Assembly: GCF_902635505.1 (NCBI RefSeq) | Contig: NC_045426.1 | Span: 332,124,374-332,188,373, forward strand | From: Sarcophilus harrisii | Lineage: Eukaryota; Chordata; Mammalia; Dasyuromorphia; Dasyuridae | Reading direction: 5' to 3' | DNA length: 64,000 bases | Shown here: positions 12,375-25,299 of the stretch, one piece after another | Numbering within the stretch: position 1 is the stretch's first letter | How the letters are laid out: every line of letters starts with the position of its first letter | Made by a program: the position numbers and the translations under genes | The notes under the pieces: model-generated | What the model saw: the letters and a program-made list of their open reading frames with translations, nothing else | What the model was told of the DNA's origin: nothing | Database searches by the model: none

Positions 12375-12540
12375 TGAAAGAGAGCAAAAGCTATCATTTA
12401 TATAATATTTTCCGGTTTGAAAAGAGTTTCACATAGTTATGCCATTTTATTCTCATATCTTTAAGAGATAGGTGCTATTACTATCCATACTATTACAAAT
12501 GAAGATCTAATGTGAATGGAAAGAAAGCAGCTAAACTGGG
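12375..12540 (+). repeat. MIR-type repeat
   Basis: AGCTATCATTTATATAATAT and AAGAGATAGGTGCTATTACT fit the marsupial MIR-type consensus. Confidence 0.55.
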
Positions 12541-12754
12541 AAAAGATTTTACTTTACTTATTATCTCAGAATTCTTGTCAATACAACCTCAACCTCTCAT
12601 CCTAATTGAAAATTTGAATACATCCTATCAAGGCTTTCTAGTGCTTTATGTTTAGAACTATCATATAGATAGTTCTAAGGAGATGGATAAGCAGACAAGC
12701 ACACAAAGATAAGCAAAAAGACTATAGGTATAACCAGGCAACTTTAAAACTGTG

Positions 12755-13000
12755 GGTTACAAGTGGCACAGTGCAGCTAGGATAAAGCTATTTGGCATAA
12801 GAAATACCTGAGTTCAGATGCAGCCTCAGTTACTTAGCCTGCCTAATCACTTAATCTCTCTGTTTCAAATTTCTAATCTGTAAAATGGGAATAAAAATAT
12901 CACTTATCTCCAGGGCTGTTTTGAGGGCATGTTTGAAATGACAGGTAAAACACCTTACATGCCTCAAAGTGCATATAAATATTCACATTATCATCATCAT
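12755..13000 (+). repeat. CORE-SINE, nearly full length
   Basis: Head GTGGCACAGTGCAGCTAGGA; middle ATACCTGAGTTCAGATGCAG, TAATCACTTAATCTCTCTGT and CTAATCTGTAAAATGGGAAT; tail with (ATC)n. Confidence 0.7.
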
Positions 13001-13561
13001 CATCATTTCTGAACTGCATCAGTCCAGGAAATTTCCCTATCAAGAGTTCTCTGTATGTATAAAATTACAAGTCTAGGCAAAAAGAGATATCCTAGGTGAT
13101 CTATGAACTGGTCAAAAATTCACTATAAATTCATTTCTCTGTATTTAGTTTGTTCTGCTTGATAGATAGTATATCTTATTATCCTATTCATCTATGAATA
13201 TTTTGGGTTGTATTTTTATATAAATGTGAGGGACAGTAAGAAAGCTAATTTTATATAGCTCAGAAAGAGAATAACATAGTAATAATAATAAAACAGGAAA
13301 GGTAGGTTATTAAGTCAGCAAGAATTTTAAATGCCAAATCAAGGAGTTTATACTTGAAAAAAAATGTCATAAAGACTCAATAGAGTTTTTCAAGATAAGA
13401 GCAGAGGGCAGTGAGTGGTCAGACCTGCACTTAAGGAAATTCCCATTGGAAGGTATAAAAAGGATAGATTAGAATATAGAGAGAATTGAGGCAGAGAGAC
13501 CACTTAAAAGTTTAGGTGAGAAGTGATTAGAATCTGAAGAAAATACATTTTCATGCTAGAT
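13001..13561. other. No gene recognised
   Basis: AT-rich sequence, no clear frame or repeat. Confidence 0.45.
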
Positions 13562-13569
13562 CACTTAAT

Positions 13570-14933
13570 TTTTTTATTGAAGCTTTTTATTTCCAAAATA
13601 TATACAAGGATAATTTTTCCCCTTGCAAAACCTTGTATTCCACTTTCCCCCTACCACTTTCCCTAGACGGTAAGAAATCCAATATATGTTAAACATGATA
13701 AAAATATATGTAAAGCCAATATATGTATACATATTTATACAATTATCTTTCTGCACAAGAAAAATCAGATCAAAAAGGGAAAAAATGAGAAAAAATAAAA
13801 TTCAAGCAAAAAACAACAAAAGAAGTGAAAATGCTTTGTTGTGATCCACATTCCCACAGACCTCTCTCTGGGTGTAGATGGCTCTCGTCATCATAAGATC
13901 AGTGGAACTGCTCTGAATCACCTCATTGTTGGGAAGAGCCACATCCACCAGAATTGATCATCATATAATCTTACTGTTGCCATGTATAATGATCTCCTAA
14001 TTCTGCTCATTTCACTTAGCATCAGGTCATGTAAATCTCTCCAGGCCTCCCTAAAATCATTCTGCTGATTGTTTCTTATAGAACAATAATATTCCATAGC
14101 TTTCATATACCATAATTTATTCAGTCATTATCCAATTGATGGGCATCCACTCAGGTTCCAGTTTCTTGCCACTACAAAAAGGGCTGCAACAAACAATTTT
14201 GCACATGTGAGTCCCTTTCCCTCCTTTAAAAATCTTTTGGGGATATAAGCCCAGTAGAAACAATGCTGGATCAAAGGGTGTGCACAGTTTGATAACCTTT
14301 TGAGCATAGTTCCAAATTACTCTCCAGAATGGTTGATGAGTTCACAGTTCCACCAACAATGTATTGGTGTCCCAGTTTTCCCACATCCCCTCCAATATTA
14401 ATCATTAGCTTTTCCTATCATTTTAACCAATCTGAGAGGTGTGTAGTGGTATCTCAGACTTATTTTAATTTTAATTTCTCTGATCAATAATGATTTAGAG
14501 CATCTTTTCATATGATTAGAAATTATTTCAATTTCTTCATCTGAAAATTGTCTTTTTATGTCTTTGGCCATTTGTCAATTGGAAAATGGCTTGAATTATT
14601 ACAAATTTGAGTCAATTCTCAACATATTTTAGAAATGAGGCCTTTATCAAAACCCTTGAATGTAAAATTGTTTTCCCAGTAAAATGCTTCCCTTCTAATC
14701 TTGTCTGCATTAGTTTTGTTTGTACAAAAATTTTTTAACTTAATATAATCAAAGTTATTTATTTGATGTTCACTAACAAGCTCCAGTTCTTCTTTGGTCA
14801 CAAATTCCTTCCTTCTTCACAGATCTGAAAGGTAAACTATCCTATGTTCTTCTAATTTATTTATAATATCACTCTTTGTGTCTAAAACATGAACCCATTT
14901 TGACCTTATTTTGATATATGGTGTTAGGTGGCA
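13570..14933 (-). mobile_element. L1 3' portion with target duplication
   Basis: Flanked by CACTTAAT at 13562-13569 and 14934-14941. On minus it holds decayed ORF2 end motifs (KNFCTNKTNADKIRREAF, DKGLISKIC, MEYYCSIRNNQQ, MLSEMSRIRRSLY) and the 3' UTR. Several stops and frame changes show age. Confidence 0.85.
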
Positions 14934-14941
14934 CACTTAAT

Positions 14942-15925
14942 CATTACAATTATAATAAACTTTGCTCCTTGACTTGGAGATGAGTTTGAACCTGCAAATT
15001 CTTTTGAGATGCTAGTGTGAAACCCCAGCCTTTTGGGGTCTCCTTTGAACCTCAACATTATCAATATAGAATTTCAGTTATAACTGTCAGTTATTACAAG
15101 CTAACTCCAAAAGTCAAGTAACAAAGAAATTTTATTGAGAGAGAAAATCCAAAGGAATTGAATATCTCTGGCTAGAAATGGGCTGTCTTTCTGATAGGAA
15201 GAGGAAGCACTAGGTACAGAAGCAGACAAGCTTTATGCTGTTAGTTCATTGCAGTTCCTTCCCCCAAACAATGGATTGATCAGTTCCCCTTATGGTTACA
15301 ACATTTCTTACATGCTATTCCTAAACATGTTCTACCCCTCTCATCACACATCCCATGTTCTGTTAATGAGGTTCTAATTCTATTTGGGATGTGTCAATTT
15401 ATATGCATGAGGCTTATTGAGCAAGCACAATAAAGAAAAGCCTTTTCCTGGTCCTTGAACCTGGTCAGTTTAAACCAGCTTCTAGCCTAGACATCTTTAT
15501 CAAAAGTTTGAAGCCAAATGAGTCTCTTCTCCTGAAATCTCATTGGTCAGAGATAATTATTATCTTACATTACCCTGAAGCTTACAAAATTCTGTTGAAA
15601 CTTAGCTTTTCAATATTTCTCATTGTCTGCTCACAGTTTCTGAGGAATTGAATTTTAACTATTCTGTGGAAATGTAATAGTATAGTTTGTCTCTCACATT
15701 ACTGTTTAAGAAGTAGGTTACTAATGTAAAACCTATTTGTATAAGAAATATTGATAAGAATTGTAAAATGCAACTCTCTCAAATTAAAAATTGCAGAGCA
15801 TTAACTCCTTCCAGATTATGAAAAGTGAAAAGTAAGTAAACAGAAACAAGAAGAAAGTACATTTTAATTTAGAAAAATGCTTGTGAATGGTATAACAGAC
15901 CTTAATTGTCAATAAAGCAGTCCAG
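14942..15925. other. No gene recognised; possibly old LTR-type sequence
   Basis: More even base composition than its surroundings, with several TTTATTG and AATAAAG words (near 15130 and 15430). It could be an old LTR fragment; I could not define ends. Confidence 0.3.
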
Positions 15926-16246
15926 GTTTCTTTTTTTTTTAATTTGTTTATTTAAAACTTAGGTTCCCCTCCCCCCCAAAAAAAAAAGAAGAAGAAAGCA
16001 TTGCCATGTGCACAACAGAATACAAGAAATGATTCTAAATATAAAACAAATTTCCATTTCAATAAAGTGCTTATAACGATGCATCATGTCCATCTTTGCT
16101 TCCTTATAGGTTTCCTTTTGCTCTCTGTATACTTTTTAACTTTATTCATTCCCTTTCCTCTCCCTTCCCACTTCCCCCAAGGTTATAATTAACCATGGAG
16201 ATACACAAACACACACAAACACATACCCACACACCTACATAACCTT

Positions 16247-16286
<40 letters not shown>

Positions 16287-17371
16287 TCACATGCATACAT
16301 AGATATCCATAATCATTCATATATATAGGGCCATGCTATGCTTGTTTGTCCTCTGTTTCTCTGAAGGTAGATATAGCATCATCCTTCATAGGTCCAAGTT
16401 TTTCTGCGTTTTTCTAAATCCACCAACTCATCATTTTCTATGGCACAGCAATATTCCAACTTTATACTATCTAGTTATTTTAAATCATTGATAACAATTA
16501 ATAAGATTAATATGGTTGATCTACAGTGTCGTTTCCCTATTTTTTCTCTTTTGATTAAAGCTATTTTAGCTTTAATTTTGTGTGAGATCAATGATTACTA
16601 CCCTTGCTTTTTTTTTTTAATAAATTCTACGCCTGATCATTGTCATGTATATGTGTATCTCTTATTTCTTATCCCTGCTGACTTTACTTCTACCCATTAC
16701 CTTACCTTGCTGTTACTCTTATCCCTTTCAAGGATCTCTCCATTATCCTCTCCTACCATCCTTTCCCTCCCTTTTTATCCCCTTCCTGTTCATCTACACA
16801 ACCTTCTATAGACCCCCTTCCCCTCTTATTTATTAATAAATTTAGAGGACTTTTATACCTTTCTAGATCTTTATATATTATTTCCTCTTTAACTCAATCT
16901 TGATGTGAGTAGAATTCTAGAACTTTAAGTCCTCTTCCTCCATCTAATTTTCTTGTTGATTCTTGCTCTCACACTTTATTCATGTAATACAATTACAGTT
17001 TTTACCTTTTTCACATGGTTTTGCTTTTTAAAATCATATCATACTCAGCTCTTTTGAACTACCCACTTACTAATGACAATCTTAGACATATGGTTTACAT
17101 TTTCACATATAAAGCAATTTGTCCTTTTTAAATCATTTGAAATTAATCTTTGATGTTTACCTGATATTTCCCATGACTCTTATATGTCATTTTTTTCTAT
17201 TATTTTCCCATCTTTTTGTAACAAAATTCTGAAAGCCCAAAATGTTGAGCATCCTTTTTTTTTTTTCAGGATTATAACTAGATATGCTGGGCATTATATT
17301 TTTTGCTGGATATATTTTTGACCACAACACGACAGTCATGTTTCCTTTTTTTTTTTTTTTTTTTTTTTTTC
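15925..17371 (-). mobile_element. Half-L1 3' region and ORF1 end
   Basis: In reverse it follows the same order as 10300-11800: an ORF1-like end near 17270, then a long purine-rich 3' region (pyrimidine-rich on +) and an A-rich end near 15930. An (AT)n run is at 16255-16280, and a T-run at 17346-17370 bounds it. Confidence 0.55.
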
Positions 17372-18264
17372 ATCAGCCAGACCTAGATTTTTATCTTATA
17401 AACCCCTTTCACCCAGGTTGGACTGCTGTTTCCTTTAAGAGAAGAGTCCACAGGCCTGTTAGCACAAATAAATGTCTTTGCTTGTGTTGGAGACAGTCTG
17501 AGCCTAAATTCTTTCCAGAGGAAATTGCAACACATGCCCATTACCTCAATAATGTCTAAATTTGTGAAAAAAGATCATTTCAGTTGAAATTAACCATACA
17601 ACTAGAAAAGTAAGATTTTAGTAAATCATAGGATTTGCTTTTTTAAAATGTACTAAAATTTTAAAGAGAAATTGAGTGGAGTACATGCATTCTGAGATAT
17701 AGCTGAAATGTGAAGAATATAAGATTTGTGCAAGTTAGGAGGATATCAAGGAAATAAGAAAGGGAGGCTAAGGAGGCAGGGGAAAAGGAGGAGAGGGAAG
17801 GAGAAGAGAAGGGAAGGAGAGAAAGAGAGAGACAGATTAAGAAAGTTTAATCGCGTTGAGAAAAGTTTAAAGAAGTTTTCTGATTTCATTGAAAGAAAAA
17901 AGGATATGAGAAATTTTGTACAGTTATTCTTTATGATATGCACTTAGAAGTTCCCAAACTCAATCTTAAGAGTTCTAACAGAAATGTTTGAGGTTTTACA
18001 TGTTGCCATTAGAAACTGTAAAACCCAGATTTGATTTATTCAAAATACATCCTGAAACTAAATCAGTACTTGGGTTTTAAGAGCACTCCCCAGTAGGATA
18101 ATTTGCTCCCCTATTACAATAATTATGATAGATTAGAGACTAAAATAGGGAATTGTGCCTAAATTCTGACAAGGGATTAGTTGAAAAATACTAGATTTTA
18201 CAATATTAAGTGCTTGAAATAAATGGGTTTTATAAATAATAATTTAAATTATTGTTATATTAAA
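17372..18264. other. No gene; purine-rich run
   Basis: 17756-17840 is an almost pure A/G stretch (GGAGAGGGAAGGAGAAGAG) that makes false frames on both strands. Nothing else is recognised. Confidence 0.5.
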
Positions 18265-18920
18265 TCTTTTTTCTTAATAGTATTTTATTTTTCCAATTAT
18301 ATGTAAAGAAAGTTTTCAACATTCATTTTTTTAAAAATAATTATAACTTTCTTTTGACAGAGTCCATGCCTGGGTAATTTTTTACAACATTATACCTTGC
18401 ACTCACTTCTGTTCCGACTTTTCTCTTCCCTCCCTCCATTCCTTCCCCCAGATGGCAAACAGTCCTATACATGTTAAATATTCAACATTCATTTCTGTAA
18501 GATTTTGAGTTCCCAAATTTTTTCTCCCTTCCTTCCTTACCTCTCTCTTCCAAGACAGCAAGCAATCTGTTTTAGGTTACACATGTACAATTACTTTAAC
18601 CATATTTCCCTATTAGTCAAGTTATAAAAGAAAGTTCAGAACAAAATAAGAAAACCATGAGAAGGAAAAAACAAAACAATCAACAACAACAACAACAACA
18701 AAAACAAAACAAAACATGAAAATAGTATGCTTCCATCCATATTCAGTCTCCATAGTTCTCTCTCTTGGTGAGGATGGCATTTTCCATCGCAAGAATATTA
18801 GAATTATCTTAGATCACCACATTGCTGAGAACAACTAAATCTATCAGAGTTGATCATTACATAACCTGACTTTGTACCCTGCTCTCCTGGTTCTGCTCAC
18901 TTCACTCAACATCAGAATAA
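18265..18920 (-). mobile_element. L1 3' end, itself interrupted by another L1 end
   Basis: Its 3' UTR is like those at 33862 and 60131 (on +: AGATTTTGAGTTCCCAAATT, ACACATGTACAATTACTTTA, TTGCTGAGAACAACTAAATC). Confidence 0.75.
18329..18480 (-). mobile_element. Very short L1 3' end inserted in an older L1
   Basis: 152 bp flanked by TTCAACATTCATTT at 18315-18328 and 18481-18494 (14 bp, perfect). Only the last 3' UTR part is present, so it is an extreme 5' truncation. Confidence 0.85.
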
Positions 18921-19094
18921 ATGAAATTATTACTTGGGCATTCCATATGATATATTTTGGGAATATAGATCCAGATGTGATTGGATTAATTCTGGCTTCA
19001 TTTTAAGGGACAGTTACAATTAATCAAATGTTATTATTTGGCATTAAGACAAAATGTTGCGGAAATGTATGGATCAGGAAATTTGTTAGCTGTG

Positions 19095-22000
19095 TGGTCT
19101 TTTTTTAAAAATGTATTTGTTTTGTTAAAACTTAAATACAAAATGGGGGGGGGGAGGGAGAGGGATGTTGTTATGCATAGCAAAACATGAAAGGAATCAA
19201 AATAGGTAACAATAAATTTCCATTTCAACAAAGTCTGTATAATAATAGAACACTTTGTATTCATAGCTATCTTTTCTTTGCTTCTCTGTTAATTTTCTTT
19301 TGTTCGCTGCTGTGCACTTTTTACTTTATTCTTTTTTTCCCTTTTCTTTCTCCATTTCTCCCAAGTAGGTTACAGTTAAGCATAGATATATTTATTTGTG
19401 TACATACACACACATATGCATGTACATTTATATATATGCATACACATTCATATACATCTATGTAAGGTTGTATTACATTTGTTTGACCTCTGTTTTCTCT
19501 GAAGATGGATAATATCATCTTTCTTATGGCCAAATTTTTCCATTTTTCTAAATCAACCAAGCCATTTCTTATGCCACAGTAATATTCCAGCCTTATACTA
19601 TCTAGCTGTTTTGAATAATCTAAAACAATATTAACATGACTACAATATTAACATGTCATTTCCCTATTTTTTTTCCTCTCTGTTTGAATGTATTTTGATT
19701 TTAACTTTGTCTAAAAAGTTTTTTCCTCTAATTTTTTCCCTGCTTTTTTCCCCCTAATTATTTCTAATTATTTCCCTAATTATTTCTAATCCTGGTCATT
19801 ATTATTATGTGTATGTGCATCTCTTGTTTCCTATCCCTGCTGACTTTTCTACTTTACTTCTGACTACCTTGCCTTGCTATTACTTAACTCCATCCCCACC
19901 CCCACCCCCCACCACCAACTTTGACAAGGATTTTTTCCTTAATCTCTCCCTCTATTCTTCTCTTTCCTTTTTATCACTTTCCTGTTTATTTACACATTGT
20001 GTTATACCCATCAATCTACACACCCTTCTAAAGTCTCCCTATCTTACTATTCTATTCCTTCCCCCTCTTATTTATTAATAAATATAAAAGAATTTTATAC
20101 CGTTCTAGATTTGTCTATATTGTTTTCTCTTTAACCTTTTCTTGATGTGAGTAGGATTCCAGAACTACCAGCTCTCCTCCATCAAATTCTTCTGTGTCCA
20201 TTCTTGCTCTCATATCTCATTCATATAACATAATTATTATTTTTATCTTTTCCTACAAGATTTTGCTTTTTAGAATCATATCATACTCATATCTACCCTA
20301 AATTTTCTTTTGAGCTACCTACTTATTAGTGACAATCCTAAACATGTGGATTACATTTCCACATATAAAACATAAACAATTTGTCTTTCATTGAGTCTCT
20401 TGAAAATAATGTTTGATATTTACCTGATGTTTCTCTTGGTATTTATGTAAATTTTTCTAATAAATTCAGGTTTGGTTTTTTGGGGGTTTTTTTGGCAACA
20501 AAATCCTGAAAGTCTGGCAATTCATTGAATATCTGCCCCCACCCCTTTTTTTTCTTCCAGTCAAGATTATGATTAATTTTACTGGATATATTTTCAGTCA
20601 CAATCCAAGTTCTTTTGATTTTCAATGTATAGTATTCTAAAATGGTCTTTTCTTGTAGCCACTGAGAAGTCTTATGTGATTCCAATTGTAATTCGAGAAT
20701 ATTTGAATTGTTTTTATTGTTGTTGTTGTTTTCTTTGCTTATAAAATTTTCTCTTTGATCTCTTTGGAATTTAAAAATATGTTATTCCAGTAGATTTTCC
20801 TCTTAAGGATCTCTTTCAAGAGGTCATCAATAGATTTTTTTTCCCACTTCTACTTTCCCTTCACTTCAAGACAATTCTCTTTAATTATTTCTTGTATTAT
20901 TGTATCCAGATTTTTTTTAATCATAGCTTTCAGATGGTTCAATTATTATGTTTTCTCTTCTTGATCTTTTCTCCAGATCTGTTGTTTTTCCGATATCTCA
21001 TTCTCTTCTATTTTTTCATTCTTTATATTTTGTTTTATTTGACTTCATTGGGCTTCCCTTGCCCAATTTTAATTTTTCAAATAGTCATTCTCTACCTTAA
21101 GACTTGATTTCCTTTCCTAGTTGGTTGACTTTCTTTTCATAATCTTATTTTTCTTGGATTGCTCATTTTTTCTTTTTTTTAAATCTTTTCTCAATCTCTC
21201 TCATTTGATTTTTAAAGTCTTTTTTGAGTTTTTCTATGAATTCTTCTTGGGAAATTTTAATATTACTATTTAATGTTACTCTCTGAGTAGGAGAGGCTTT
21301 TTTTTAAATTCCAGTACCCTCCTTTAAAGATGAACCCCAGTCTTCTATAATGCCATAGTAACTTTCTAGGTTCTTTTTCCTTTATCTGATTTTTTTTTTT
21401 TAAAATAAGAGTTTGTTGGTGTAATCACCCCTAGTCCTAGGATGAGGGGACAATGATGCCTCTGGCCTCAAGTTCTTTTTCAGTTCTTCCCAGAAACCAA
21501 GAACTTTCCTCTCCAGCCAGCAGTATTTCTGTCCCACTACTTCAGCACTCATGAGGCATATGCTGGTTCCTTCTCATCCAGGGCTGCTCCTAGGCATTCC
21601 TAATTAGTTGAAGTTCTCTCAATCTTTCCGACTCAGACACCCAATTCTCCACAAAGTTTGGGAAGTGAAAGTTCCTATGGCTGGGGCTGAGGCTACATTA
21701 GAAATCAGCTAAACTCAGGGTAAACCCAGGGCTCCTCCCTTGTTTCAGTGGAACTAAACTAAAGGTGTTCATACGGTATTGGGACCAAACTTCCAATCCT
21801 GTATCTTTCTTCAGATTTTCTCCAGGTCTCAGGAGGACCAATGCTCTGCCCCCTCCCCCCCTTTTTTTTAAACTACTGTTTTTAACTACTCCACTCTGAT
21901 TCTCATGAATTGGTCACGATTACATCTTAGGCCAACCTCAGTTTGGTTACTGTTTGGATCCTGATTGAATAAGATTAACTATGAATAGCAATCATTCCAC

Positions 22001-22440
22001 TTTAACAAAAAACCCTGAGAATCTTCTCCTCAGGATTTATTTGTTTATTTATTTAGAGGTTTGGGATTTTTTGCTTTTGGGTTGTTTTTTTTTTTTTGAC
22101 AAGATGAAAGAAATTCTTTGTCTCAATTCTACCTAGCCTTAACCACTGAGGGGGTACTGCCATAATTAAACTGAGACCTGTTGAAGGAAGACCTTAGTTT
22201 TAAAAAGGCCAGTTGCATCCAGGGCTCTGGAGGGGAAAGTAGGGTGGGTGATCTTACACAGCCCTCTCTCACTTAAATCCAGTTCACTTGCATGTCATGA
22301 AATCATGTGCCTGACGTCATGCTTCTCTTCAAGAACAAAGGACAAACAACAACTTTATGTTCACTCTGAAGCAGTTTTGTCTGGTTTGTGGGAAAAAATC
22401 TGAAAAGCTTGGAATTTTCTGACATACTCCACCATCTTCA
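19095..22440 (-). mobile_element. Half-L1-like element, close to full length
   Basis: Read on minus: a start GAAGATGGTGGAGTATGTCA at about 22437; a GC-richer 5' region (21300-22110 on +); an ORF1 coiled-coil part with strong likeness to 8820-8940 (20890-21260 on +); an ORF1 end near 20500; then a purine-rich 3' region ending at about 19095. No ORF2 lies between ORF1 and the 3' region. A SINE interrupts it at about 22090-22345. Confidence 0.6.
22090..22350 (+). mobile_element. Marsupial SINE with (AAC)n end
   Basis: GATCTTACACAGCCCTCTCT, CACTTGCATGTCATGAAATC and AGAACAAAGGACAAACAACA match the 3' wording of a frequent Australian-marsupial SINE (WSINE-like). Its left boundary is approximate. 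Confidence 0.65.
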
Positions 22441-22442
22441 AA

Positions 22443-22972
22443 TGTAATGCCAAAGAAACTGAGCAAAACAGAGGTTAGAGACCAATTCAATAGTTTATTA
22501 AATTGAGAGAGATACTGGGACCAGATGGATCTTGGTCCTAGGGCTGGATGAGACTAACATCTCAAAGAGTCCAGCCCCGAGTATTGGGACAGCCAGCTTT
22601 TTTATAGTTATAACAAGAACAGTGGCATAATGGGGGAAGTACCTAGGTGGGGGATAACCTAATGGTGGGGATAACCCTAGGATGATATAATGGAAGGAGG
22701 TTACTGATATTCTAATGACATCTAAAATGGATAAACCTTTATCCTGTCAAACATTAAAAAGGAATGTCTATAACCTAAAGGTATAAAACCTTCATCTCAT
22801 CAACCATTTAAGAGGGAATGATTATAGCCTGTGATTTTGGGGCAGAGCAACTGAGGTAGACCTTTATCTCATCAAACATTAAGAGGGAAAGGTTATAACC
22901 TGAGGCAGAATAACTAAATAGGACAATTGGAGAAACTTGGTCACAACAATAAAAGGGAACTTTGGTACAACA
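22443..22972 (-). mobile_element. Old LTR of an endogenous-retrovirus-like element (probable)
   Basis: On minus the order TATAAAAAAG (near 22600), then AATAAA (near 22495), then an end TGGCATTACA fits U3-R-U5 of an LTR. Boundaries TG...CA are approximate and no target duplication was seen. Inside are three diverged tandem units (22725-22905). Treated as a fossil; family not resolved. Confidence 0.5.
22725..22910. repeat. Tandem units inside the LTR-like sequence
   Basis: ACCTTTATC-TGTCAAACATT, ACCTTCATCTCATCAACCAT and ACCTTTATCTCATCAAACAT recur at about 65-75 bp spacing, a common feature of LTR U3 regions. Confidence 0.7.
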
Positions 22973-23630
22973 CCCAGAACCCTCTCCTAGTTGTATAGTC
23001 TTAAACCAAGGTCAATTTACCAATTTGTTAACTGTATGAAAATAATGTCTTACATAAATATGATAATTCATGGTATTAAAAATATGGATTAGAAAAGTGA
23101 ATTCTTTCTTTTATTCTCTTGGGTTATAGGCTTTCTGTGAGGTTGATATAACAAAGACTACTTAAAATGATCTTACACCTTAAGTGTTTCCCTGAACAAT
23201 GCAAATTGAAAATTATTTAATTGTTTCAGGGAAAAGTCTCATGGACTTTGATGGACTATGCCCAGTTAGTATCAGATCAAACTTCTTAGGGCTTTTTGCC
23301 CGAGCCAAAAATCAGTCCTCCGTCATAGACTAAGGAATTTTGATAGAAATGGCTTAGTCCATCATGCTTTCAGTTAATATAAGTTATGAAACTAAATTGG
23401 TACAGCTTTATATTTATTTAAAAATACATGTATGTATCAATATAAAATTAAGCACAAAGTACAAAATTTGGTAATGATAAGGATTGAACCCCAGAGCTTT
23501 GATAGTTCAGCAAGATAGCTGGGAGTATCATTATGGAAAAAAGTTTGAATTTCACAGCCTAAACTGCAGACTTAGGGAGGGTAAAGCACTCATTATCTTG
23601 ACCTTTTGATCTTATTTTCAGTATTTTTAT
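22973..23630. other. No gene recognised
   Basis: AT-rich; possibly part of the LTR-element cluster, but no coding motif was seen. Confidence 0.35.
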
Positions 23631-24240
23631 TCTTTAAGTGGATCTTAACGTCTCACACCTTTGGTTGAAGCCTGATTCTTAGCTGAATTCTTTGCTTTGA
23701 CAAAACCATTATAATTCCACCATTACTGTATCCAATCAGAAAGCAATGATAAGATGCCCACTCTACATCCCACCTCCCAGGCTCTATTTGCTCTATAAAA
23801 GGACTTAATTCTATCTCACTAATTTGCTATCTCTCTCTGGGTGCTAAATCCCTTTTTAGGTTTAGCTGGCATAATTCCCTTTAATGGAGTCTTCCCCCTT
23901 ATTAATAACTCTGTGGAACAGTAACCCTTAAAAAGGGATTTATTACGATCTTATTACAGACAAGGTGTCAGTAGAGGAGTGAAAGTACTGCAAAACACAA
24001 GATTAAATAGACCAGAAACCCCCACTGCCACCTGATCTTTTCTCCCGTAGTCTGGGGGAGTCCAAGTTCCAAGTTTACTCTCTAAACACGGACATCTATC
24101 CCAGAAACAAAAGAATATTAGTAAATAACAAACTCTTAATTTAAATTTCCCTAGAGAACTGTTATACAAGCAGATTTTCTTGGATGAGAGAATTGTTACC
24201 TGAATTCCCAAAGCCATCATTGCCTTTAAAAGAAGTACTT
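23630..24240. mobile_element. LTR-like fragment (tentative)
   Basis: It has a CCAAT word (ATCCAATCAG, 23732), CTATAAAAGG (23793) and GGGTGCTAAATCCCTTTTTA, which resembles AAGGTGCTAAATTCCTTTCA at 25876. This suggests a related promoter-bearing LTR on +. Ends and family unresolved; fossil. Confidence 0.4.
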
Positions 24241-24707
24241 AAATTCTAATTAAGGTGGGGGGAGGGGGAGGAAGGAGAATATTCATCCAAGACTATGGAA
24301 CAACTGCAGCTTTTTAGCTATAGCTAAACTTATTATTGCAAAATTTCTAGGTCATATTCCTGAGAGATCTTCACTCAGTTGATCCCATCCATACAATTGC
24401 TAACACCTTTTTTTTTGCTTAAGAAAAAAAAAAAAAAGCAACAATTAGCCCACTCTTGCAGGGTAATAAAACCTTTCCCCCTTAATTGAGATAACTGGCA
24501 CCACTGGCCCATAATCTTAGTATACTTTGGGGTATCACCCGTGAAAATGAAATGGGTAGTGACTACTAATCACCTTGATTTGCTCAAGCTCCCTCACCAT
24601 CCAGAAGAGGCCAGACTGCCTTGGGAATCAGATAAAACCGAGCATTCTTAGTTGGGTATTATCAGAAGTTCCTTGCAGTATTATCATAATGAACCCAGAA
24701 CATCCTG
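24241..24707. other. No gene recognised
   Basis: It has G-rich (24256-24275) and A-rich (24424-24438) runs and nothing else recognised. Confidence 0.4.
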
Positions 24708-25285
24708 TGTGGTTCAGACAGCATTTAATAAAAAGCTGGAGAAATATCTAGAAGCAAAGCAAAGTTTATTATACCTTCTGGAGAATCGGGCGTCCCACCC
24801 ATCGAGCAGACAATCGAAGGGAGGAAGCACCATAGGGGGCAGGGTCAACGCTTTTTATCCCTAACGCAAATACCCCCTCCCACCACTGACCCTCATCCTT
24901 ATTGGCTGAGGATCTTACATTTTAAACGTGGGAACTACCCAAGAAATTGAACTTGACCAATAAGTACATAGTTGCCCATATTTGACCTAAACAGAAAGGC
25001 ACTGATGTCATAGGAGGATAACTAGGGGACTTAAGTATGCCCTTAGGGGATAGCAGGGAGGGGACTTAAGTATGCCTTGACTTGATGCCTAAAGTCCTTC
25101 AGGCCTACTCCAACTCTGAAATAGATGGAAGCCTTACTTAATTTTTACAACTGTCTTGCAAGATCTCATCTCATCTCGTTCAATCCCCTGCTGTGCCTGA
25201 TAACCAACTCAGGCTGATTCATATTAACTCCCGATTCTGAAAAACAACCTGGCGCAAAGATAATAATTTTGGGATAAAGACCACA
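24708..25285 (-). mobile_element. Old LTR of an endogenous-retrovirus-like element
   Basis: The ends match as TGTGGTTC...AAGACCACA. On minus, GGATAAAAAGC lies about 90 bases before TATAATAAACTTTGC, the TATA-to-poly(A) spacing of an LTR. Within it a short tandem piece GGGGACTTAAGTATGCC occurs twice (near 25024 and 25060). No target duplication was seen. Fossil; family not resolved. Confidence 0.6.
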
Positions 25286-25299
25286 ATATGGTTATATCC

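Noticed and set aside
17726-17947. Open frame rich in K, R, E and G
   Set aside because: It is a purine-run translation; the minus strand gives an equally long frame.
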